Shown here in pieces: positions 45,861 to 56,073 of a stretch of DNA of 64,000 bases (within the stretch, counting starts at the first letter, position 1; the number at the start of each line of letters is the position of its first letter). Location of the stretch: the NCBI GenBank assembly GCA_019359415.1, contig JAHHHH010000005.1, positions 95,288 through 159,287 on the forward strand. The letters run 5' to 3'. This stretch comes from Iphinoe sp. HA4291-MV1. Its GTDB lineage: Bacteria > Cyanobacteriota > Cyanobacteriia > Cyanobacteriales > Nostocaceae. The translations under genes and the position numbers were made by a program. The notes beneath the pieces are model-generated. The model was not told the DNA's origin. It worked only from the letters and a program-made list of their open reading frames with translations, and did not search any database.

Positions 45861-45944
45861 TCCGGAAAACAGATTGCTCAGCAGGAGTGAGTAAAGGAAG
45901 ATGAGGGGGAAACAAATAATTGTCCATTAACTCTTTCTGCTCCC

Positions 45945-45978
45945 TGCTCCCTCATCTCCCTCATCTCCCTGCTCCCTT
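45945..45978. repeat. 9-bp tandem repeat (ctcatctcc)
   Basis: Three units between two plus-strand genes. Same unit as at 25764 and 29325. Confidence 0.65.
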
Positions 45979-46005
45979 CCCTAGTCGCTATCCCAAAAGA
46001 TTCTA

Positions 46006-47274
46006 ATGTTTCCAACTGAACCTGGTGCTGTTAATAAAGGGTTTACTGCCGTTCTCAAAAATCGTGGTTTCATGCTGCTGTGGATTGGACAATTGGTATC
46101 CCAACTAGCAGATAAAGTCTTTTTTGTTTTGGTCATTGCTCTGCTTGAGAACTACCCAGCCCCTGCTGGATTGGCGGAAAACTCAATGTACTCCACGTTA
46201 ATGGTGGCGTTTACAGTACCAGCGATATTGTTTGGTTCCGCAGGTGGTATCTTTGTTGACCGCTTTCCAAAAAAGCTCATTATGGTTGGTTCTGATATCC
46301 TGCGTGGGATATTGACGCTATGCATTCCTTTTTTGCCACGGGAGTTTTTCATTCTGCTCATACTAACTTTTGCCATTTCCACTGTGACGCAGTTTTTTGC
46401 ACCTGCTGAGCAAGCTGCCATTCCGCTGTTGGTTAGAAAAGAGAATTTGATGGCAGCCAATGCACTGTTTAGCAGCACGATGATGGGAGCTTTAATTGTT
46501 GGCTTTGCCGTGGGGGAGCCTATCTTGAGTTGGGCAGAAAACTCGGTAGGAGCAGACTATGGTCAAGAACTTGTTGTTGCAGTATTATACCTGTTGTCTG
46601 CGGGCGTTATGCAACCCATTAATTTTAGAGATAACGTATCCTTTGATAACACTCAGCCAGTCATCAATCCTTTGGCTGACTTTAAAGAGGGTTTGCGTTA
46701 TCTCAAGAAAAACCGTCTTGTATTGAATGCTTTACTGCAGCTGACAACTTTGTACTGTGTGTTCGCTGCGTTAATAGTTCTAGCGATTAGATTAGCGGCA
46801 GAGTTTGGTTTGAAGGAAAAACGATTTGGCTTTTTCTTGGCAGCAGCTGGGGTAGGTATAGTATTGGGAGCGGGGATTTTGGGTCACTGGAGTGATAAGC
46901 TTCACCGCAAACCCTTACCCCTGATTGGATTTTTGATTATAGCATTAGTTTTAGCAGTGTTTAGTTTTATCCACAACTTGTTATTGGCTTTTGCACTTTG
47001 TGCATTGTTGGGTATAGGCGCTGCTTTCATTGGCGTACCAATGCAAACTCTTATTCAACAGCAAACACCACCCACAATGCATGGAAAAGTGTTTGGGTTT
47101 CAAAATCATGCCCTCAACATAGCTCTTAGCGCACCACTTGTAATCACTGGTCCAGTCACTGATGCTCTTGGGTTACGAACTGTGCTTGTGACCATGAGTA
47201 TTGTCGTAGTCTCTGTAGGCGTTTGGGCTTGGCACAATACTCGACGAGTATTGCGAGATGTTTTTCTAAAATAA
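46006..47274 (+). CDS. MFS transporter
   Basis: 422 residues with twelve predicted helices. The N-terminus FMLLWIGQLVSQLADKVFFV and the loop after helix 2, FVDRFPKKLIMVGSDI, match the major facilitator A-motif position in a subgroup of drug or metabolite exporters. PMQTLIQQQTPPTMHGKVFG in the second half is typical of the same subgroup. Substrate not determined. It follows the hydrolase-like gene after 145 bp of low-complexity sequence, so an operon is doubtful. Confidence 0.88.
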   Translation: MFPTEPGAVNKGFTAVLKNRGFMLLWIGQLVSQLADKVFFVLVIALLENYPAPAGLAENSMYSTLMVAFTVPAILFGSAGGIFVDRFPKKLIMVGSDILRGILTLCIPFLPREFFILLILTFAISTVTQFFAPAEQAAIPLLVRKENLMAANALFSSTMMGALIVGFAVGEPILSWAENSVGADYGQELVVAVLYLLSAGVMQPINFRDNVSFDNTQPVINPLADFKEGLRYLKKNRLVLNALLQLTTLYCVFAALIVLAIRLAAEFGLKEKRFGFFLAAAGVGIVLGAGILGHWSDKLHRKPLPLIGFLIIALVLAVFSFIHNLLLAFALCALLGIGAAFIGVPMQTLIQQQTPPTMHGKVFGFQNHALNIALSAPLVITGPVTDALGLRTVLVTMSIVVVSVGVWAWHNTRRVLRDVFLK

Positions 47275-47400
47275 AAGATTTTTGACTATTTTTTGATTTT
47301 TGTAGGAAAAATTATTACTATTCTATGAAGCTTTTAAATTATAATGGAGTTTTAACTACGGATATTCTGCATCAACTTAGCTATTGCGTGAGGTTTGACT

Positions 47401-49326
47401 GTGCGTTCACCAAGTGTCTCTGCAGGAGAATCGCCTTCCCAAATTAGTCTCCCACAAACCGAAAACCAAAGCATCTCCAATAATAATGTCTCTATTTCAC
47501 CAGTCGTGACGCCCATACGTGCTTCCGGTGGTTTTGCTTTGCTTGATAGTCTCAAGCGCCACGGCGTTGAGTATATTTTTGGTTATCCTGGTGGTGCAAT
47601 CCTACCGATTTACGATGACCTGTACAAAGTAGAAACGACTGGTGGTGGCATTAAGCACATCCTGGTGAGACACGAACAAGGTGCAACACACGCCGCCGAT
47701 GGCTACGCCCGTGCTACGGGGAAGGTAGGAGTGTGCTTTGGAACTTCTGGTCCCGGAGCAACTAATTTGGTGACGGGTATTGCCACTGCCTATATGGACT
47801 CAATCCCAATGATTGTTGTCACAGGACAGGTATCACGGGCGGTAATTGGTACAGATGCGTTTCAAGAAACTGATATCTACGGGATTACGCTACCGATTGT
47901 CAAGCACTCTTATGTGGTACGCGATCCCAAAGATATGGCGCGAATTGTTGCCGAAGCTTTCCATATTGCCAGCACTGGGCGTCCAGGACCAGTTTTGATT
48001 GATGTTCCTAAGGATGTGGCGTTAGAGGAATTTGACTATGTGCCAGTGGAACCAGGAAGAGTGAACTTGCCAGGATATCGTCCGACGGTGAAGGGAAATC
48101 CACGGCAGATTAATGCAGCTATCCAATTGATTCGTGAAAGTCGCCGTCCACTGCTATATGTAGGTGGAGGTGCGATCGCCTCTGGTGCTCACGAGGAAGT
48201 GAAACAACTGGCAGAGATTTTCAATATCCCTGTCAGCACAACGTTGATGGGTATCGGTGCCTTTGACGAACATCATCCCCTTTCTGTGGGAATGTTGGGA
48301 ATGCACGGTACTGCCTACGCCAACTTTGCCGTTACAGATTGTGATTTACTGCTTTGTATCGGTGCAAGATTTGATGACCGCGTGACAGGTAAGTTGGATG
48401 AATTTGCCAACCGCGCTAAAGTCGTTCACATAGACATTGACCCAGCAGAGGTTGGTAAAAACCGCGTTCCAGAAGTACCCATCGTTGGTGATGTGCGGAA
48501 AGTGTTGATTGACTTGTTGCGGCGCGCTCAGCAAGCAGGCATAAAAGACACACCAAACCAAACGCAAGAATGGCTGAACCTGATTAACCGCTGGAAGGAA
48601 GAATATCCTCTACAGGTACCACATTATCCTGACAGTATGTCACCGCAAGAAGTGATTGTAGAAATTGGTCGCCAAGCACCCCATGCCTTTTACACGACAG
48701 ATGTGGGTCAACATCAAATGTGGGCGGCACAATTCCTGAAAAATGGTCCCAGGCGCTGGATTTCCAGTGGTGGTTTAGGAACAATGGGTTTCGGTTTTCC
48801 TGCAGCAATAGGTGCTAAGGTGGCGTTTCCCAATGAAGATGTCATCTGCATTAGCGGCGATGCCAGTTTCCAAATGAATTTACAGGAGTTAGGTACGGTA
48901 GCACAATATGGTGTCAATGTCAAAACAGTAATCATAAATAATGGCTGGCAGGGAATGGTGCGCCAGTGGCAGGAAGCGTTTTACGGTGAGCGTTACTCAT
49001 GTTCGAATATGGAAGTAGGAATGCCAGACATTGAGTTGCTGGCAAAGGCGTATGGTCTCAAGGGCATGGTGATCAAAAGCCGTGATGAGTTAAAGGATGC
49101 GATCGCCGAAATGCTGGCACATAATGGTCCAGTAGTCGTCAATGCCCACGTTACCAAAGACGAAAACTGTTACCCAATGGTCGCTCCTGGAAAGAGCAAC
49201 GCTCAGATGGTTGGCTTACCACGCCAGCGAAAGAAAGCCTCTTCAAAGCCAATTTCTTGCAGCAACTGCGGTGCAAAAAACCCGCCTAATAACAACTTCT
49301 GTCCTGAGTGCGGTACAAAGTTGTGA
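47401..49326 (+). CDS. ilvB: Acetolactate synthase large subunit with C-terminal zinc ribbon
   Basis: TPP-dependent enzyme of branched-chain amino-acid synthesis (2-acetolactate or 2-aceto-2-hydroxybutyrate). From the GTG at 47401, with GAGG 7 nt upstream, it has 641 residues. N-terminal domain: [20 protein letters not shown] and [20 protein letters not shown]. The TPP site is [20 protein letters not shown] and [12 protein letters not shown]. After the usual end ([16 protein letters not shown]), a basic linker leads to [19 protein letters not shown], a four-Cys zinc ribbon not part of the enzyme core. The small subunit ilvN is not in the window. Confidence 0.95.
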   Translation: MRSPSVSAGESPSQISLPQTENQSISNNNVSISPVVTPIRASGGFALLDSLKRHGVEYIFGYPGGAILPIYDDLYKVETTGGGIKHILVRHEQGATHAADGYARATGKVGVCFGTSGPGATNLVTGIATAYMDSIPMIVVTGQVSRAVIGTDAFQETDIYGITLPIVKHSYVVRDPKDMARIVAEAFHIASTGRPGPVLIDVPKDVALEEFDYVPVEPGRVNLPGYRPTVKGNPRQINAAIQLIRESRRPLLYVGGGAIASGAHEEVKQLAEIFNIPVSTTLMGIGAFDEHHPLSVGMLGMHGTAYANFAVTDCDLLLCIGARFDDRVTGKLDEFANRAKVVHIDIDPAEVGKNRVPEVPIVGDVRKVLIDLLRRAQQAGIKDTPNQTQEWLNLINRWKEEYPLQVPHYPDSMSPQEVIVEIGRQAPHAFYTTDVGQHQMWAAQFLKNGPRRWISSGGLGTMGFGFPAAIGAKVAFPNEDVICISGDASFQMNLQELGTVAQYGVNVKTVIINNGWQGMVRQWQEAFYGERYSCSNMEVGMPDIELLAKAYGLKGMVIKSRDELKDAIAEMLAHNGPVVVNAHVTKDENCYPMVAPGKSNAQMVGLPRQRKKASSKPISCSNCGAKNPPNNNFCPECGTKL

Positions 49327-49988
49327 AGTCACCTGGGTTAATCATTCATGTTAGGGTGGGTCATACCTACCCTCATCTCTTTTTGACTCACTATTTAGTC
49401 GGTTGCTTCCACAGTTCTTCTCATGACGTAGAGTGTGTGCGTTTTGTTGCCAAATTGCCTCGGTGGCGTTTTGCGTGTCACCTCAAAGCCTATTTTCTTC
49501 CAAAAAAGGAACCCTTGCTCGTTCTCTTCAATAATAGCTACTGGCAAGGATTGCGTGCTTTGGTATAGATTTAGTGCGTCCCCACTTGGCATTATTATCA
49601 TTCTCGTATACAACGCTTCCCGTGTATTGAGGTAATAATATATTATATATTTTGATCTGCCACGAATGTGTTTGGATTGACTCGCTCGTATTTTTTACCC
49701 GTAATTTCAGTTGCCTTGTGTTCTTTTTTTTCGCTTTTAGTCTAAACTCCAGTGTGTCCATAATACCTGGAAAAGTCACCCATTTAGGTGAAGTCACAAA
49801 TAAGCATTAACCAATATTATAAAGAAAAATTAAGCAACGATTATACATATTCATTACAGTTGTTGGTTTATGAATAACTCTATTTTCTTCATGACTAATC
49901 ATTCTAAAAGTTATAAAAACTCCAAATTATCGGTTTCGCTCTTCCACGGAAAGATACTCAGGTAAAGCTATTTTCCTTATAAGTTATT
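49327..49988. other. Intergenic region with decayed acetyltransferase
   Basis: About 660 bp between ilvB and the exporter adaptor. It holds a GNAT remnant (next entry). The rest, 49620-49988, is AT-rich with no supported gene, and should carry the exporter promoter. Confidence 0.45.
49395..49590 (-). pseudogene. GNAT acetyltransferase C-terminal remnant
   Basis: The minus strand reads EENEQGFLFWKKIGFEVTRK then TPPRQFGNKTHTLYVMRRTV. Asn-x-x-x-x-x-FWxKxGF is the end of a GNAT fold (acetyl-CoA-binding and last strands). The N-terminal 100 or so residues are absent, so it is not functional. Confidence 0.6.
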
Positions 49989-51464
49989 ATGACGACATAC
50001 TTAGAAGAAATTCCCGTAATTGGTAAAAAAGTTAAGCACCCAGTACGCTGGTTCATTGGTTTAGCCGCAGCTGGCGTGTTGGTTATTGGTGCAACCACAA
50101 CATATATAGTTGTCAATCAAGGGATAAGCAAACAAGACATAGCTGCACTGACTGTCCCAGTGGAAGCGAAAGATGTCACTCTGCGAATTTCTGCTAGTGG
50201 TAAGGTGCAACCTGTTCAGAGTGTGAACATTAGCCCGAAAAACTCTGGAACTCTAGTAGGGTTGTATGTTGAACAAGGCGACAAGGTACAGCAAGGGCAG
50301 ATTCTTGGCAAGATGGACAGCGCAGAGATTCAAGCACGAATCGCTGAGGCTCGTGCCAACATAGCACAGAATCAAGCACAGTTAGATCAAGCCCTTGCAG
50401 GGAATCGTCCTCAAGAAATTGCTCAGGCAAAAGCACGTTTAGCACAAGCAGAGGCACAACTTGCTGAGGCTCGTGCAGGTAATCGTCCTCAAGAAATTGC
50501 TCAGGTACAGGCTCAAGTTGATGCGGCTCAAGCAAAGGCGAAATATACAAGCGAACAGCTCAAGCGTTACCAATCTCTCTACCAGCAGGGAGCGGAGAAA
50601 AAACAATTACTCGACCAAGCCATTAGTGAAGATAATGCTGCTAAGGCGAGTTTGCAAGAAGCTCAGAAACGGCTATCTCTACAACAAATTGGTACTCGTT
50701 CTGAAGAAATTGCTCAAAAAGAAGCATCTGTCGCTGAAGCACGAGCAGCTTTGCAGTTGTTGGAAGCAGGTTCTCGTCCTGAAGAAAAGCAAGCGCGTAA
50801 AGCAGCTGTTGCTGCTGCCCAAGCTAAGTTAAAAACAGAGCAAGTGAATTTGAACAATACGATTATCCGCGCTCCCTTTTCCGGAATCATAACGCAGAAG
50901 TACGCCAACATTGGTGCGTACGTTACACCGACAACTTCTGCTTCTTCAAGTGCATCGGCAACTTCTAGTTCTGTTGTTGCTGTAGCACGGGGCTTAGAAG
51001 TTCTGGCGAGTGTTCCAGAAGCTGATATCGGCAGAATTAAGCAAGAGCAGCAAGTAGAAATTGAAACCAATGCCTATCCAGATCAAGTGTTTAAAGGTCA
51101 TGTCCACTTGATTGCTCCTGAAGCAGTCAAGGAGGAAGGTGTCACGTTATTCCAAGTACGAGTTGCCATTGATACTGGTTTAGACAAACTACGTTCTGGT
51201 TTGAACGTGGACATGACCTTTTTCGGTGACAAGGTACAAGATGCCTTACTCATACCAACTGTGGCAATTGTTACTGAAAAGGGTAACACAGGAGTTTTAG
51301 TACCAGACGCAAAGAATAAACCTCAGTTTCGCCCCGTCACAGTAGGAGCGCAAGTCAAAGACCAAACTCAGATTTTAGAGGGAATCAAACAAGGCGATCG
51401 CATCTTTCTCAACCCGCCTGCAGATTACATGATTCAGAAGAAGCAGGAACAGCAAAACAAATGA
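49989..51464 (+). CDS. Efflux adaptor (MacA/HlyD-like)
   Basis: 491 residues. A membrane segment near 20-40 is followed by a biotinyl-lipoyl half (NISPKNSGTLVGLYVEQGDK) and a long Ala/Gln/Glu coiled coil with repeated units NRPQEIAQ, NRPQEIAQ, TRSEEIAQ and SRPEEKQA about every 40-60 residues. The second half-motif is NNTIIRAPFSGIITQKYAN, followed by beta-barrel and proximal domains. It bridges the inner-membrane ABC pump to an outer-membrane channel. It overlaps the next gene by ATGA, so translation is coupled. Confidence 0.92.
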   Translation: MTTYLEEIPVIGKKVKHPVRWFIGLAAAGVLVIGATTTYIVVNQGISKQDIAALTVPVEAKDVTLRISASGKVQPVQSVNISPKNSGTLVGLYVEQGDKVQQGQILGKMDSAEIQARIAEARANIAQNQAQLDQALAGNRPQEIAQAKARLAQAEAQLAEARAGNRPQEIAQVQAQVDAAQAKAKYTSEQLKRYQSLYQQGAEKKQLLDQAISEDNAAKASLQEAQKRLSLQQIGTRSEEIAQKEASVAEARAALQLLEAGSRPEEKQARKAAVAAAQAKLKTEQVNLNNTIIRAPFSGIITQKYANIGAYVTPTTSASSSASATSSSVVAVARGLEVLASVPEADIGRIKQEQQVEIETNAYPDQVFKGHVHLIAPEAVKEEGVTLFQVRVAIDTGLDKLRSGLNVDMTFFGDKVQDALLIPTVAIVTEKGNTGVLVPDAKNKPQFRPVTVGAQVKDQTQILEGIKQGDRIFLNPPADYMIQKKQEQQNK

Positions 51465-52678
51465 ACATCTTAGAAAGTATGAAAATGGCAGGAAAAACCC
51501 TGCTGTCAAATAAATTACGTAGCGCTCTCACTATGCTGGGTATTGTTATTGGGAACGCCTCAGTGATTGCTATGATTGGCGTTGGTGAAGGAGGGCAAAA
51601 GTTTGTCAATAAGCAGTTGGAGTCATTGGGACCAAACGTGCTGTTTGTCATTCCTGGTAATCGCGAGACTCAGCGTATATCAAAGGAGGTACCGAAAAAT
51701 CTAGTGTTGGAAGATGCGGAGGCGATCGCCTCTCAAGTGCCAACAGTAGCAGGAGTGTCACCTGAGTTAAACGGGAGATATGTAGCCAATTACCGTAACA
51801 AAAACACGAGTGTCAACATTATTGGCACAACTCCCAGTTTCTTAGTAGTACGGGATTTTGAAACTGCTAAAGGTCGGTTTTTTACCGACATAGATATGAA
51901 GCGCAACACTCAAGTGACAGTATTGGGTGCTAACTTGGCAGAAAGACTGTTTGGTAGCAGTAATCCTATAGGTCAGCAGTTGCGAATCAAAAATGCTACC
52001 TTTCAAATTATTGGTGTTCTAGAAGGTAAAGGCTCAAGCTTGGGAGCTGATTATGACGAAGCGGCATTAGTACCAATCACAACCTCAGCAAATCGACTTG
52101 TGGGAAAGAATTCTCCTTATGGTATTGCATTGGATTACATCGTTACTTCTGCTCGTGATAGCAAGAGTATCGATGCGGCAGAGTTTCAAATCACCAATTT
52201 GCTACGCCAACGGCATAAAATTACTAGCGAAGATGACTTTACCATCCGCACTCAGAAGGATGCTTTGCAAACTGTTGGTCAAATCACAGGTGCTTTGACA
52301 ATTATGCTGGCTGCTGTAGCAGGTATCTCCTTGTTTGTCGGCGGTATCGGCATCATGAATATTATGCTTGTCTCCGTTACTGAACGCACTCAAGAAATTG
52401 GTTTGCGTAAAGCTATTGGTGCAACTCAGCAAGATATTCTGTCACAGTTCATGATTGAAGCCATCATTCTCTCAGCTGCAGGTGGCTTAATCGGTACTGC
52501 GATCGGTGTAAGCGGCGTTATGCTGGTATCAGCATTGACTCCACTACAAGCAGGAATTTCGCCTGTGGCAATTGCCCTCGCTGTTGGTGTTTCCGGTAGT
52601 ATAGGTTTATTCTTTGGTGTTGTTCCCGCGCGTCGTGCTGCTAAACTTGATCCAATTGTGGCTTTGAGAAGTGCTTAA
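51461..52678 (+). CDS. MacB-like ABC transporter permease
   Basis: 405 residues. The N-terminal helix (NKLRSALTMLGIVIGNASVI) is followed by a large periplasmic MacB_PCD domain (about 45-270) and three C-terminal helices with IGGIGIMNIMLVSVTERTQE IG and RRAAKLDPIVALR. MacB-type pumps are mechanotransmitters exporting peptides, lipids or antibiotics. The ATPase is a separate gene here, unlike E. coli MacB where it is fused. Confidence 0.92.
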   Translation: MNILESMKMAGKTLLSNKLRSALTMLGIVIGNASVIAMIGVGEGGQKFVNKQLESLGPNVLFVIPGNRETQRISKEVPKNLVLEDAEAIASQVPTVAGVSPELNGRYVANYRNKNTSVNIIGTTPSFLVVRDFETAKGRFFTDIDMKRNTQVTVLGANLAERLFGSSNPIGQQLRIKNATFQIIGVLEGKGSSLGADYDEAALVPITTSANRLVGKNSPYGIALDYIVTSARDSKSIDAAEFQITNLLRQRHKITSEDDFTIRTQKDALQTVGQITGALTIMLAAVAGISLFVGGIGIMNIMLVSVTERTQEIGLRKAIGATQQDILSQFMIEAIILSAAGGLIGTAIGVSGVMLVSALTPLQAGISPVAIALAVGVSGSIGLFFGVVPARRAAKLDPIVALRSA

Positions 52679-52782
52679 GAGGATTTTAACCCAGATGAAC
52701 GCAGATAACTATCTATTACATCCGCGTGCAACACAAGTGCATCTGCGATTTTAAATTATAGTAGGTTAGGTGAAAAAATTAT

Positions 52783-53547
52783 ATGGCAAACACTCTATCT
52801 TTGACTGACTCCCGCGTTCCCAACCCGGTCAATCAACCAGTCATTATTCGTTTAGAAGATATTTTTAAAGTTTATGGCAGTGGTGAAGCTGAAGTGCGAG
52901 CGCTTAACGGTGTTGATCTCATTGTAGAGCAGGGTGAATACTGTTCAATTATGGGACCATCTGGTTCTGGTAAATCCACGGCAATGAATATCATTGGTTG
53001 TTTGGATCGTCCCACTTCCGGACATTATTACCTGGATAACCTTGATGTTGCCCAAATGGAAGATACAGAGTTGGCACAAATTCGCAACAAAAAACTAGGA
53101 TTTGTGTTCCAACAATTCCACCTTTTATCTCAGCTGACAGCGTTAGAAAATGTGATGCTGCCGATGATATACGCTGGTATGAGCACTAAGGAACGCCGTG
53201 ATAGAGCAGTGGAAGCTCTCAAGCGAGTAGGTTTAGAAAAGCGTCTGAATAATAAACCAACTCAACTGTCTGGAGGACAGCAGCAACGGGTGGCTATAGC
53301 CCGTGCTATTGTTAACCGTCCAGTTCTACTCCTCGCCGATGAACCGACAGGCGCACTCGACTCGCGCACAACCCAAGAAGTATTAGATATTTTTGGTGAG
53401 TTGAATGCCAGTGGTATTACTGTTGTGATGGTAACCCATGAGCCAGATGTTGCTCGTCAAACACGGCGTATTGTTTGGTTTCGTGACGGTGAAGTTGTAC
53501 ACTCTCACCTAAGTCCATCTGATGTGGGTCATTTGACAGCGTCTTAA
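52783..53547 (+). CDS. MacB/LolD-type ABC ATPase
   Basis: 254 residues. Walker A GPSGSGKST at about 58-66, Q-loop FVFQQFHLLSQLTALENVML, signature LSGGQQQRVAIARAI, Walker B VLLLADEPTGALDS and the switch His in VMVTHEPDVA. It energises the permease encoded 104 bp upstream. The gap contains an inverted, dispersed-type repeat (gaacgcagat near 52699, atctgcg near 52742), so coupling of expression may be imperfect. Confidence 0.93.
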   Translation: MANTLSLTDSRVPNPVNQPVIIRLEDIFKVYGSGEAEVRALNGVDLIVEQGEYCSIMGPSGSGKSTAMNIIGCLDRPTSGHYYLDNLDVAQMEDTELAQIRNKKLGFVFQQFHLLSQLTALENVMLPMIYAGMSTKERRDRAVEALKRVGLEKRLNNKPTQLSGGQQQRVAIARAIVNRPVLLLADEPTGALDSRTTQEVLDIFGELNASGITVVMVTHEPDVARQTRRIVWFRDGEVVHSHLSPSDVGHLTAS

Positions 53548-53642
53548 GCCAGCCAAGTAAAACGATTCCGTATAAACGAAGTTTTTGAAGGCAAAATCAT
53601 ATTCTTCACACGAGAAAATGAGAACAAAAACTTCAAATCATT

Positions 53643-54074
53643 TTAGATATTCTTGCTTTCTGCATCAGCCTTAGGAAACACTACGCGTTGTACGTGATGA
53701 ACCAAGGTTGTGGAAACAGAGAACAACGTAAATCCGATGAGGGGATGGAATACCCCCAAAGGTAAAGGTGACTTCAGATGAATTGTGAGAAATTGCAGTC
53801 CTAGCAGCACTGGCATAGTTGCTGTGAGGCTCCGCACTCGTTGAGGAAATGGACTTAAGTACACCCATAAGAACAGGATTACTGCCAATCCGCCATACCC
53901 ACGCACGAGCCAAACATGGATGTTCCACCACTCAGAGTTGTAGAAGACGGCTAGTCCAACTGTTAAGATTTGGGTAACTAGGCAGAGGTTGAAGAGTACC
54001 GCGACTGTGAGAAAGCCAATCTGAATCCACCGTGCAGGTGGTTGTATGCTATCAGTCGCAAAATTTGTTGCCAT
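53643..54074 (-). CDS. Four-helix membrane protein, DUF6220-like
   Basis: 143 residues from the ATG at 54074. It has four hydrophobic helices: IGFLTVAVLFNLCLVTQILT, an IHVWLVRGYGGLAVILFLWV segment, TMPVLLGLQFLTIHL and FHPLIGFTLFSVSTTLVHHV. Conserved His in helices 2-4 (NIHVW, TIHLK, FHPL) recall heme-binding four-helix proteins. Family assignment is by pattern memory and moderate. The longer frame from 54176 adds 34 non-conserved residues. It is convergent with the ABC exporter operon. Confidence 0.65.
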   Translation of the reverse strand: MATNFATDSIQPPARWIQIGFLTVAVLFNLCLVTQILTVGLAVFYNSEWWNIHVWLVRGYGGLAVILFLWVYLSPFPQRVRSLTATMPVLLGLQFLTIHLKSPLPLGVFHPLIGFTLFSVSTTLVHHVQRVVFPKADAESKNI

Positions 54075-54207
54075 AATGAGAATTTCTTCAAAGTGAATTT
54101 GTGGAGTATTGCTGGGGGAGCAACGCGAAAAAGTAGGGTTATACCATTTCACGAAATGCCTGATACAAAAGGGCAATGGGCAATTTCCATTTGTATCAAT
54201 ATTAAAT

Positions 54208-54308
54208 AGGACTTACGCACCATCTGTTAGAAACCCGGTTTCTTCGTTCGTATTTGGTTGCGAAACAGACGATTTTTGGTAGAAACCGGGTTTCTTTGCG
54301 TAAGTCCT
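54208..54308. repeat. Nested palindrome, second carrier of the gaaacccggtttct module
   Basis: The outer 12-bp arms aggacttacgca (54208-54219) and tgcgtaagtcct (54297-54308) enclose agaaacccggtttct and agaaaccgggtttct. The inner module is the same as at 13724-13756; the outer arms are not. Yet further out, ataccatttcac (about 54143) and gtgaaacggtat (about 54316) form another near-inverted pair. Confidence 0.7.
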
Positions 54309-54384
54309 GTTAAAGTGAAACGGTATTAGGGTAGAGGTTAAGTTATTTTTTCGATAGGTATCGCGCTACTCCCAGAACGAAACG

Positions 54385-55272
54385 CTACTGATGAGTGCCT
54401 AATTGTACAGCCGTCGGCTTTGTTTCTGCAGCAAATGCTTCGACTGGCGTGTCAGGAAGGCTACCCCACTCATTCCAAGAACCGTCGTAATTGCGTACAT
54501 TCTGATAGCCCAGTAAATACTTCAAGACAAACCAAGTATGCGCGGAGCGTCCCCCAAATGCACAGTATGTTATTGCTTCCTTGTCAGGGGTAATGCCTTT
54601 ACTGCTGTATAACGCGGATAGTTCTTCGGCTGATTTGAACGTTTCATCTTCGTTCAGGGCTGATTCATAAGCAATGTGGACTGCACCTGGAATGTGTCCT
54701 GCGCGTTCTGCTCCTTCTGGTGGCTTCATGATGAACAATTCGCCGCAATACTCTTGAGGTGTGCGTACGTCTACCAAAACGCGGTCAAACTTACCGATCG
54801 CTCCTTGTACCTGCTCCTGTAGCGCCCGTATGCTTGGATCAGGTTCCTGTACTCTATAGGTAGTTGCCTTGATGGTAGGGGTTTCGCTCACCAGAGGGCG
54901 TCCTTCGCGAATCCATTTCTTGCGACCACCATTCATCACTCGCACATCCTTATGTCCAAATACTTTCAAAAACCAAAAAAGAAAAGGGGCACTAGCATTA
55001 TGATCGCCATAAATAATGACAGTCGTGTCGTTGGTGATACCTGAGCGTGCAAGCAGTCCTTCCAACGCCACTTTATCAAAATTCATACGGTAATTGAGCT
55101 GTAGGATTGTCGTGAAGGCGTTCCAGAAGACAGCACCTTGAATGTGACCAGAGTCGTAAGCCGTTGCATCCATATCCACTTCAACAAGACGCACTTGGGA
55201 ATTGCTCAAATGTTCAGCGACCCATTGGGTATCTACAAGAACTTCAGGATGAGCGTAATGTACTAAGGACAT
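54385..55272 (-). CDS. Thiosulfate sulfurtransferase (tandem rhodanese)
   Basis: 295 residues with two rhodanese domains. The N-terminal domain (VDTQWVAEHLSNSQVRLVEV) is inactive. The C-terminal domain has the persulfide Cys237 in ITYCAFGGRSAHTWFVLKYL. It transfers sulfane sulfur from thiosulfate to acceptors such as cyanide or thiols. The active loop CAFGGRSAHT differs from the usual CRxGxRS(T), so substrate may vary. Divergent from a LuxR-type regulator with 99 bp between starts. Confidence 0.92.
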   Translation of the reverse strand: MSLVHYAHPEVLVDTQWVAEHLSNSQVRLVEVDMDATAYDSGHIQGAVFWNAFTTILQLNYRMNFDKVALEGLLARSGITNDTTVIIYGDHNASAPFLFWFLKVFGHKDVRVMNGGRKKWIREGRPLVSETPTIKATTYRVQEPDPSIRALQEQVQGAIGKFDRVLVDVRTPQEYCGELFIMKPPEGAERAGHIPGAVHIAYESALNEDETFKSAEELSALYSSKGITPDKEAITYCAFGGRSAHTWFVLKYLLGYQNVRNYDGSWNEWGSLPDTPVEAFAAETKPTAVQLGTHQ

Positions 55273-55371
55273 AAGGCGTGATTCCTTGCTCTGTAACTGT
55301 AATGAAGTTAGAGTAAAATTAATTTTCTGACACGCCTAGTCCTCGAACGAGTACATTTTTCAGCAACGATA

Positions 55372-56073
55372 ATGGCAACTTCTTTGCAGTCTTTATTTAG
55401 AGCGATCGCTCAGGCTCGTGACGAACAAGAGCTACGACAGCATGTCATAGTTAAAGTTGGTGAGTACTTTGTCGCCCAACGATGGGGACTTTTTTTCTTT
55501 GATAAACTTCCCTCGCTTGCTCCCAATCTTCCAAGCATCCTAAAATTAGCTTTATCTGTAGAACACAATCCGGTTTTGCGCTACTTGGTTGAGCAACATG
55601 CCCCAGTCCATGAAGAATTGCTGTTACCTCCTGGGGCATGGAAGATAATTTGCCCGCGTTCGGATCATGGGCATGTGATGGCTGGACCGATTGTCGGCAA
55701 TGGTCATCTTGTCGGTGGAGTTGGCTTTACCCGCGTTCGAGGTACTCCTGCTTTTAATGGTCGGGATCTGGCTGATCTGAGTGCCCTCTGCCTTCATCTA
55801 TCCACTTGGCTCGCAAAGATACAGTTGCAACCGACAGGATTCAATTCTCCGAATATTAACCGTTTAACGCCGCGTGAAATTCAAATTGCCGAACTGGTGG
55901 CACAAGGGCTAACAAGTGCTGAAATCGGTTCAGCCCTTTGGATTACAGAAAATTCTGTTAAGCAAGCCCTAAAACGGATGTTCCGAAAGCTTGAAGTTTC
56001 GTCTCGTGCTGAACTAGTAGGGCGGCTTTTCTCAAGCACAAGGCTTTCCTCATCCAAGGAACAGGCGGTTTAA
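55372..56073 (+). CDS. LuxR-family transcriptional regulator
   Basis: 233 residues. The N-terminal ~150 residues form a GAF-like sensory domain (ELRQHVIVKVGEYFVAQRWG). The C-terminal helix-turn-helix is complete: LTPREIQIAELVAQGLTSAE, IGSALWITENSVKQALKRMF, RKLEVSSRAELV. No receiver Asp is present, so it senses a ligand rather than being a response regulator. Its promoter is shared with the divergent sulfurtransferase, a likely target. Confidence 0.88.
   Translation: MATSLQSLFRAIAQARDEQELRQHVIVKVGEYFVAQRWGLFFFDKLPSLAPNLPSILKLALSVEHNPVLRYLVEQHAPVHEELLLPPGAWKIICPRSDHGHVMAGPIVGNGHLVGGVGFTRVRGTPAFNGRDLADLSALCLHLSTWLAKIQLQPTGFNSPNINRLTPREIQIAELVAQGLTSAEIGSALWITENSVKQALKRMFRKLEVSSRAELVGRLFSSTRLSSSKEQAV

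Noticed and set aside
49528-49797. 89-residue minus-strand ORF
   Set aside because: Overlaps the acetyltransferase remnant in another phase; no recognisable domain.
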